Below are positions 4,794 through 7,184 of a stretch of 7,184 nt of DNA, piece by piece (the stretch's first letter is position 1; every line of letters starts with the position of its first letter). The translations under genes and the position numbers were made by a program. The stretch lies in the NCBI GenBank assembly GCA_937958785.1, contig CALGMY010000046.1, forward strand, positions 1-7,184. The letters are read 5' to 3'. The stretch is from an uncultured Gammaproteobacteria bacterium. Its GTDB lineage: Bacteria; Pseudomonadota; Gammaproteobacteria; Steroidobacterales; GCA-2729495. Under the pieces are notes generated by a model, which worked only from the letters and a program-made list of their open reading frames with translations, was not told the DNA's origin and did not search any database.

Positions 4794-6164
4794 ATGCGTG
4801 CACCGTCCCTGCTTCGCGCACTCGTCGTCAGGCTGACCATCGTGGTGGTGCTGGCGCTGGCCGTCAGTTACCTGGTGTTGTACTTCGAGTTTCGCGAAGG
4901 CCTGATGGGCCTGGAGGGCCAGAGCATTGCCATCCAGGTGCAGGACCTTCGTGCATCGATCGTGTCCGGGTCTGACCCACCGCGCCTCGCGTTGCCGGGG
5001 CCCCTGCAGGAGTTCTACGCCCAACCGGACACCCTGAACGGCTATCAGTTGCTGGGCGCAGATGGCCAGGTGCTGGAGTCCGGCGGGTTCCCTGCGCCCT
5101 ATCTGCCCGTGCCGGCCGACCTGGGCGGCGGGCAGGTCATCATGCAGCGGGAGAGGGATGCGTCGTCGGGCCACGGCGTCATGGCCGCCACGCTCCGTCT
5201 CGATGACGGTCACGGACCATACTGGCTGCGCGTGGTGCGCGGCCTCGAGGAGACGGAGAGCCTGGTCGCCCATCTCATGCTCGGCGCCCTGGAAGAGCTC
5301 TACTGGCCGATCGCACTACTGCTGATCGCCGTGGCCAGCGTCGTGATCGTGACGGTGCTGTCATCGCTTCGCTCCCTGCGTGCCGTCTCCCATCAGGCCT
5401 CGATGTTGTCGCTGTTACACCTGGACGAGCGGCTGCACGCGGACAGGCTTCCATGGGAGGTCGTTCCGCTGGTCCAGGCGGTCAACTCGGCGCTCGACCG
5501 GCTCGAGGCGGACTATCGGGTGCAGAGGGAGTTCATCGCCAACTCGGCGCATGAGCTTCGTAGCCCCCTTGCGACATTGCGGGCACGGCTCGAGTCCCGC
5601 TTTTCGGCGCAGGAGCTGGGCGATGTCACGGTCGAGATCGAACAGCTCGCACGGCTCGTCGAGCAACTGCTTTGCCTGGCGCGCCTGGATTCGCAGGAAC
5701 AGATCCAGTTCGCCCGGTTCGACGCCCACGCCCTTGCGCTGGAGGTGGCCCGGGAGATGGCGCCCATGGCCCTGGAATCGGGACGCTACGTGACCGCCGC
5801 AGCGCCTGACGCCGCCGTGCCTGCGTACGGGAATGCAACCCTGACGAGACTGGTGTTTCGCAACCTGATCGAAAACGCGATTCAGTACACGCCTCCCGGC
5901 ACGTCCATCACGGTGTCCGCAGGTTCTGGCACTGTAATCATTGCCGATGATGGGCCCGGAATCCCTGTGCAAGCCGCCGAGACCCTGTTCGAACGGTTCC
6001 GCCGCGGTCCCAACGCCTCGGGCCCCGGCGCGGGCCTCGGGCTCGCCATCGCGAAGTGCATCATGGAACGCCAAGGCGGACGCCTGTGGCCCGATCCGGA
6101 TGCGGCTCGCGGGGCGCGCTTCGTGGTGGAGTTTCCGGCTATGCCTTCGGTGCCGGCTCAATGA
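4794..6164 (+). CDS. Sensor histidine kinase of the two-component system (QseC/PmrB-like architecture)
   Basis: The product has 456 residues from the ATG 10 nt after the regulator stop; an open extension upstream only re-reads the regulator in another frame. Membrane segment 1 is at about 10-30 and segment 2 at about 172-191, enclosing a periplasmic sensor of about 140 residues. A HAMP-like linker follows, then the HisKA domain with FIANSAHELRSPLA (phospho-acceptor H253). The HATPase domain has an N-box NLIENAIQY (N357, N361), G1 DDGPGI (385-390), F-box ERFRRG and G2 GAGLGLAIA (412-420). All catalytic motifs look intact. It should autophosphorylate on H253 and pass phosphate to the regulator encoded just upstream. 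Two ExxE motifs flank the sensor (E32-E35 and E152-E155), as in Fe(III)-binding kinases such as PmrB; the signal itself is inferred. The 3' end overlaps the convergent gene by 26 bp. The symbol is left blank because QseC and PmrB cannot be separated here. Confidence 0.92.
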   Translation: MRAPSLLRALVVRLTIVVVLALAVSYLVLYFEFREGLMGLEGQSIAIQVQDLRASIVSGSDPPRLALPGPLQEFYAQPDTLNGYQLLGADGQVLESGGFPAPYLPVPADLGGGQVIMQRERDASSGHGVMAATLRLDDGHGPYWLRVVRGLEETESLVAHLMLGALEELYWPIALLLIAVASVVIVTVLSSLRSLRAVSHQASMLSLLHLDERLHADRLPWEVVPLVQAVNSALDRLEADYRVQREFIANSAHELRSPLATLRARLESRFSAQELGDVTVEIEQLARLVEQLLCLARLDSQEQIQFARFDAHALALEVAREMAPMALESGRYVTAAAPDAAVPAYGNATLTRLVFRNLIENAIQYTPPGTSITVSAGSGTVIIADDGPGIPVQAAETLFERFRRGPNASGPGAGLGLAIAKCIMERQGGRLWPDPDAARGARFVVEFPAMPSVPAQ

Positions 6165-6684
6165 GCTGCTTGCTGCCCGGGTACGGGAAGTCCCGCCACA
6201 CCTTGATCTTGCCGTCCTCGACCAGGAAGTAGCCGGCCACGCGGAAGCGCATCCGCGGGACCTTGCTGCCGGGATAGGGGTAGAACTCGTCGATGCGGTC
6301 GTTGATGACGACCTGGCCGATCGCGAACTGCCGCAGGTTGGTCCACTCGACCTTGTCCAGGCCCTTGAACATGTTGTCGTTGTGCTTGCGGAAGGCCTCG
6401 ATGCCGACCACCTCCGGCATGCCGGTGGTGATCTGGTAGACGATGTCGTCCGCCACGTACCGGGACAGGACGTCGGCGTCCCGGGTGGCATAGTCCCGGA
6501 CGAAATTCGCGACCAGCGTGTCGTTGGCCTTTTCCAGGGCCGCCTGCTCCGCCTCGGTGAGTTCCAGCCGCGGGCCGGTGTGTGCCGCGGCCATCGCCTC
6601 CGGCATTCCCGGCAGCGCCAGCAGGCTGGCGCCGAGGAGGAGGTCGCGGCGGCTGACGGCATCGGCGGGCTTCATGTCCGGCAT
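6139..6684 (-). CDS. Tat-exported limonene-1,2-epoxide hydrolase-like (NTF2-fold) protein
   Basis: The product has 181 residues and starts at an ATG preceded by AGGAG. Residues 10-34 form a twin-arginine signal (VSRRDLLLGASLLAL, ending AMAAA), so the folded protein is exported by Tat. Residues about 48-170 match the limonene-epoxide-hydrolase branch of the NTF2/SnoaL fold. IVYQ (Y83) corresponds to catalytic Tyr53 of the Rhodococcus enzyme, DRID (R130, D132) to the Arg99/Asp101 pair, and WRDF (D165) to Asp132. The enzyme family adds water across an epoxide. The asparagine of the usual YQN motif is isoleucine here (I85), so hydrolase activity is uncertain and a non-enzymatic or altered role is possible. 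An ATG nine bases further in (6675) is less well placed for the ribosome binding site. It follows another NTF2-fold gene by 47 nt and is probably co-transcribed with it. The alignment is from memory. Confidence 0.82.
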   Translation of the reverse strand: MPDMKPADAVSRRDLLLGASLLALPGMPEAMAAAHTGPRLELTEAEQAALEKANDTLVANFVRDYATRDADVLSRYVADDIVYQITTGMPEVVGIEAFRKHNDNMFKGLDKVEWTNLRQFAIGQVVINDRIDEFYPYPGSKVPRMRFRVAGYFLVEDGKIKVWRDFPYPGSKQLIEPAPKA

Positions 6685-6690
6685 GGGTGG

Positions 6691-6695
6691 CTCCT
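6691..6695 (-). promoter_or_regulatory. Ribosome binding site AGGAG for the epoxide-hydrolase-like gene
   Basis: On the minus strand AGGAG lies six bases before the ATG at 6684, good spacing that favours this start over the in-frame ATG at 6675. Confidence 0.7.
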
Positions 6696-6700
6696 GGCAG

Positions 6701-6730
6701 GGTGTGGAAGGGTCTGGAAGGGTCCGGAAG
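6701..6730. repeat. Three tandem copies of a 10-bp unit, GGTNYGGAAG
   Basis: GGTGTGGAAG, GGTCTGGAAG and GGTCCGGAAG follow one another without gaps, each differing from the next by one or two bases; a weaker fourth unit (CTCCTGGCAG) precedes them at 6691-6700. They fill the 47-nt gap between the two minus-strand genes, just upstream of the ribosome binding site. The period is about one helical turn, which would suit protein binding on one face, but slippage is the simpler origin. Confidence 0.7.
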
Positions 6731-6731
6731 G

Positions 6732-7184
6732 TCAGCGGGGCTGGGCGGCCTGCTGCTGCTTGCGCCGGATCACCTCGCGCTTCTTCTGCTTCGCCTCCTC
6801 GTAGAACTCGTCCCAGCCCGGCCTGACTTCCTTCTCCATGAGGTCCTCGAGGTACACGGCGGCGGTCTTGGGCGATTCCGCGTAGTGGATGTAGCGCCAG
6901 CCGTCCTTCGTGTTCCGGAAGACGCCGCTCACCCGCACGTCCTCGCCGACGGGGTTGCTGCCGATGGTCTTCATCTCGAAGTGCCAGTTCCAGATGCCGA
7001 TGGCGAGATCCGGCGCAATCTGCTTCACGCGCACGTCCTCGGCGAACATCCGGATCGCCTCGACCACCGGCACCGGCCGCGGCGGGTCGAGATAGGCGCG
7101 AAGGCGGTCCCAACCCACGAACCACTCGGCCTGTTCCTCGGCGAGGTAGGTGGGGTAGGGCTCGGCCGGGTCCCAGAGCCCGAG
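6732..7184 (-). CDS. SnoaL-like / NTF2-fold protein, N-terminus beyond right edge
   Basis: The frame is open from the right edge to a TGA at 6734-6732, giving 150 residues without a start that must be internal; a GTG at 7118 is possible, but the 22 codons before it (WDPAEPYPTYLAEEQAEWF) read as genuine protein. The chain has the alternating pattern of an NTF2/SnoaL-type alpha+beta barrel: an amphipathic helix with WDRLRAYLDP, then EAIRMFAEDVRVKQI, and strands IGIWNWHFEMK, EDVRVSGVFRNTKDGWRYIHY. A charged tail ends with EEAKQKKREVIRRKQQQ. Members of the fold bind or convert small hydrophobic molecules, or only assemble; no catalytic residues can be named here. It lies upstream of the epoxide-hydrolase-like gene on the same strand, so the two probably form an operon continuing off the right edge. 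Confidence 0.72.
   Translation of the reverse strand, partial: LGLWDPAEPYPTYLAEEQAEWFVGWDRLRAYLDPPRPVPVVEAIRMFAEDVRVKQIAPDLAIGIWNWHFEMKTIGSNPVGEDVRVSGVFRNTKDGWRYIHYAESPKTAAVYLEDLMEKEVRPGWDEFYEEAKQKKREVIRRKQQQAAQPR

Noticed and set aside
3713..4840. 375-residue minus-strand frame
   Set aside because: It is antisense to the receptor end and the response regulator, both with clear domain homology; composition is typical of a shadow frame.
5415..6662. 415-residue minus-strand frame
   Set aside because: It overlaps the kinase catalytic domain antisense and the epoxide-hydrolase-like gene in another frame; no motifs.
6685..7125. N-terminal extension of the epoxide-hydrolase-like gene to 328 residues
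   Set aside because: The extension reads the SnoaL-like gene in a different frame, and the ATG at 6684 has a good ribosome binding site followed by a Tat signal.

Overview
The window looks like a GC-rich proteobacterial chromosome, most likely gammaproteobacterial, with the end of a foreign integrative element at its left edge. The evidence for a proteobacterium is the TonB-dependent outer-membrane receptor, the OmpR/QseBC-type two-component system, a Tat-exported enzyme and a protein with a VPLPA/PEP-CTERM sorting tail. No 16S or other decisive marker is present, so the lineage is an inference.

Layout. (1) Positions 1-724 are the right-hand end of an integrative element. They hold the N-terminal 180 residues of a tyrosine integrase on the minus strand, which continues beyond the left edge. 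This gene is visibly poorer in G+C and uses codons rare in the rest of the window (ATA, AGA, AGG, GTA). The element ends in about 45 bp that fold as the 3' part of a tRNA-Arg(TCG), read as the attachment site. (2) Positions 725-1504 hold a small secreted protein with a strong ribosome binding site and an exosortase-type C-terminus. (3) Positions 1505-1759 are non-coding but carry several hairpins and copies of a TWACGCGCC motif. (4) Positions 1760-6164 are a tight three-gene plus-strand operon: TonB-dependent receptor, OmpR-family response regulator and sensor histidine kinase, with gaps of 21 and 10 nt. (5) Positions 6139-7184 are two minus-strand genes for NTF2-fold proteins, a Tat-exported limonene-epoxide-hydrolase-like protein and a SnoaL-like protein cut by the right edge. 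The first overlaps the kinase gene tail to tail by 26 bp.

How the genes could work together. The kinase-regulator pair probably controls the receptor gene with which it is co-transcribed, closing a sense-and-import loop. The kinase has two ExxE motifs next to its membrane segments, as in Fe(III)-sensing kinases, so a metal or metal-chelate signal is possible but unproven. The most striking anomaly is the response regulator. It keeps the acidic pair, phospho-Asp, Thr, Lys and the whole DNA-binding domain, but lacks about 27 residues (alpha1, beta2 and most of alpha2) of the receiver domain, with the reading frame kept. It is either a recent in-frame deletion that breaks the phosphorelay or an unusual minimal receiver.

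I found no CRISPR array, insertion sequence, rRNA or complete tRNA gene.
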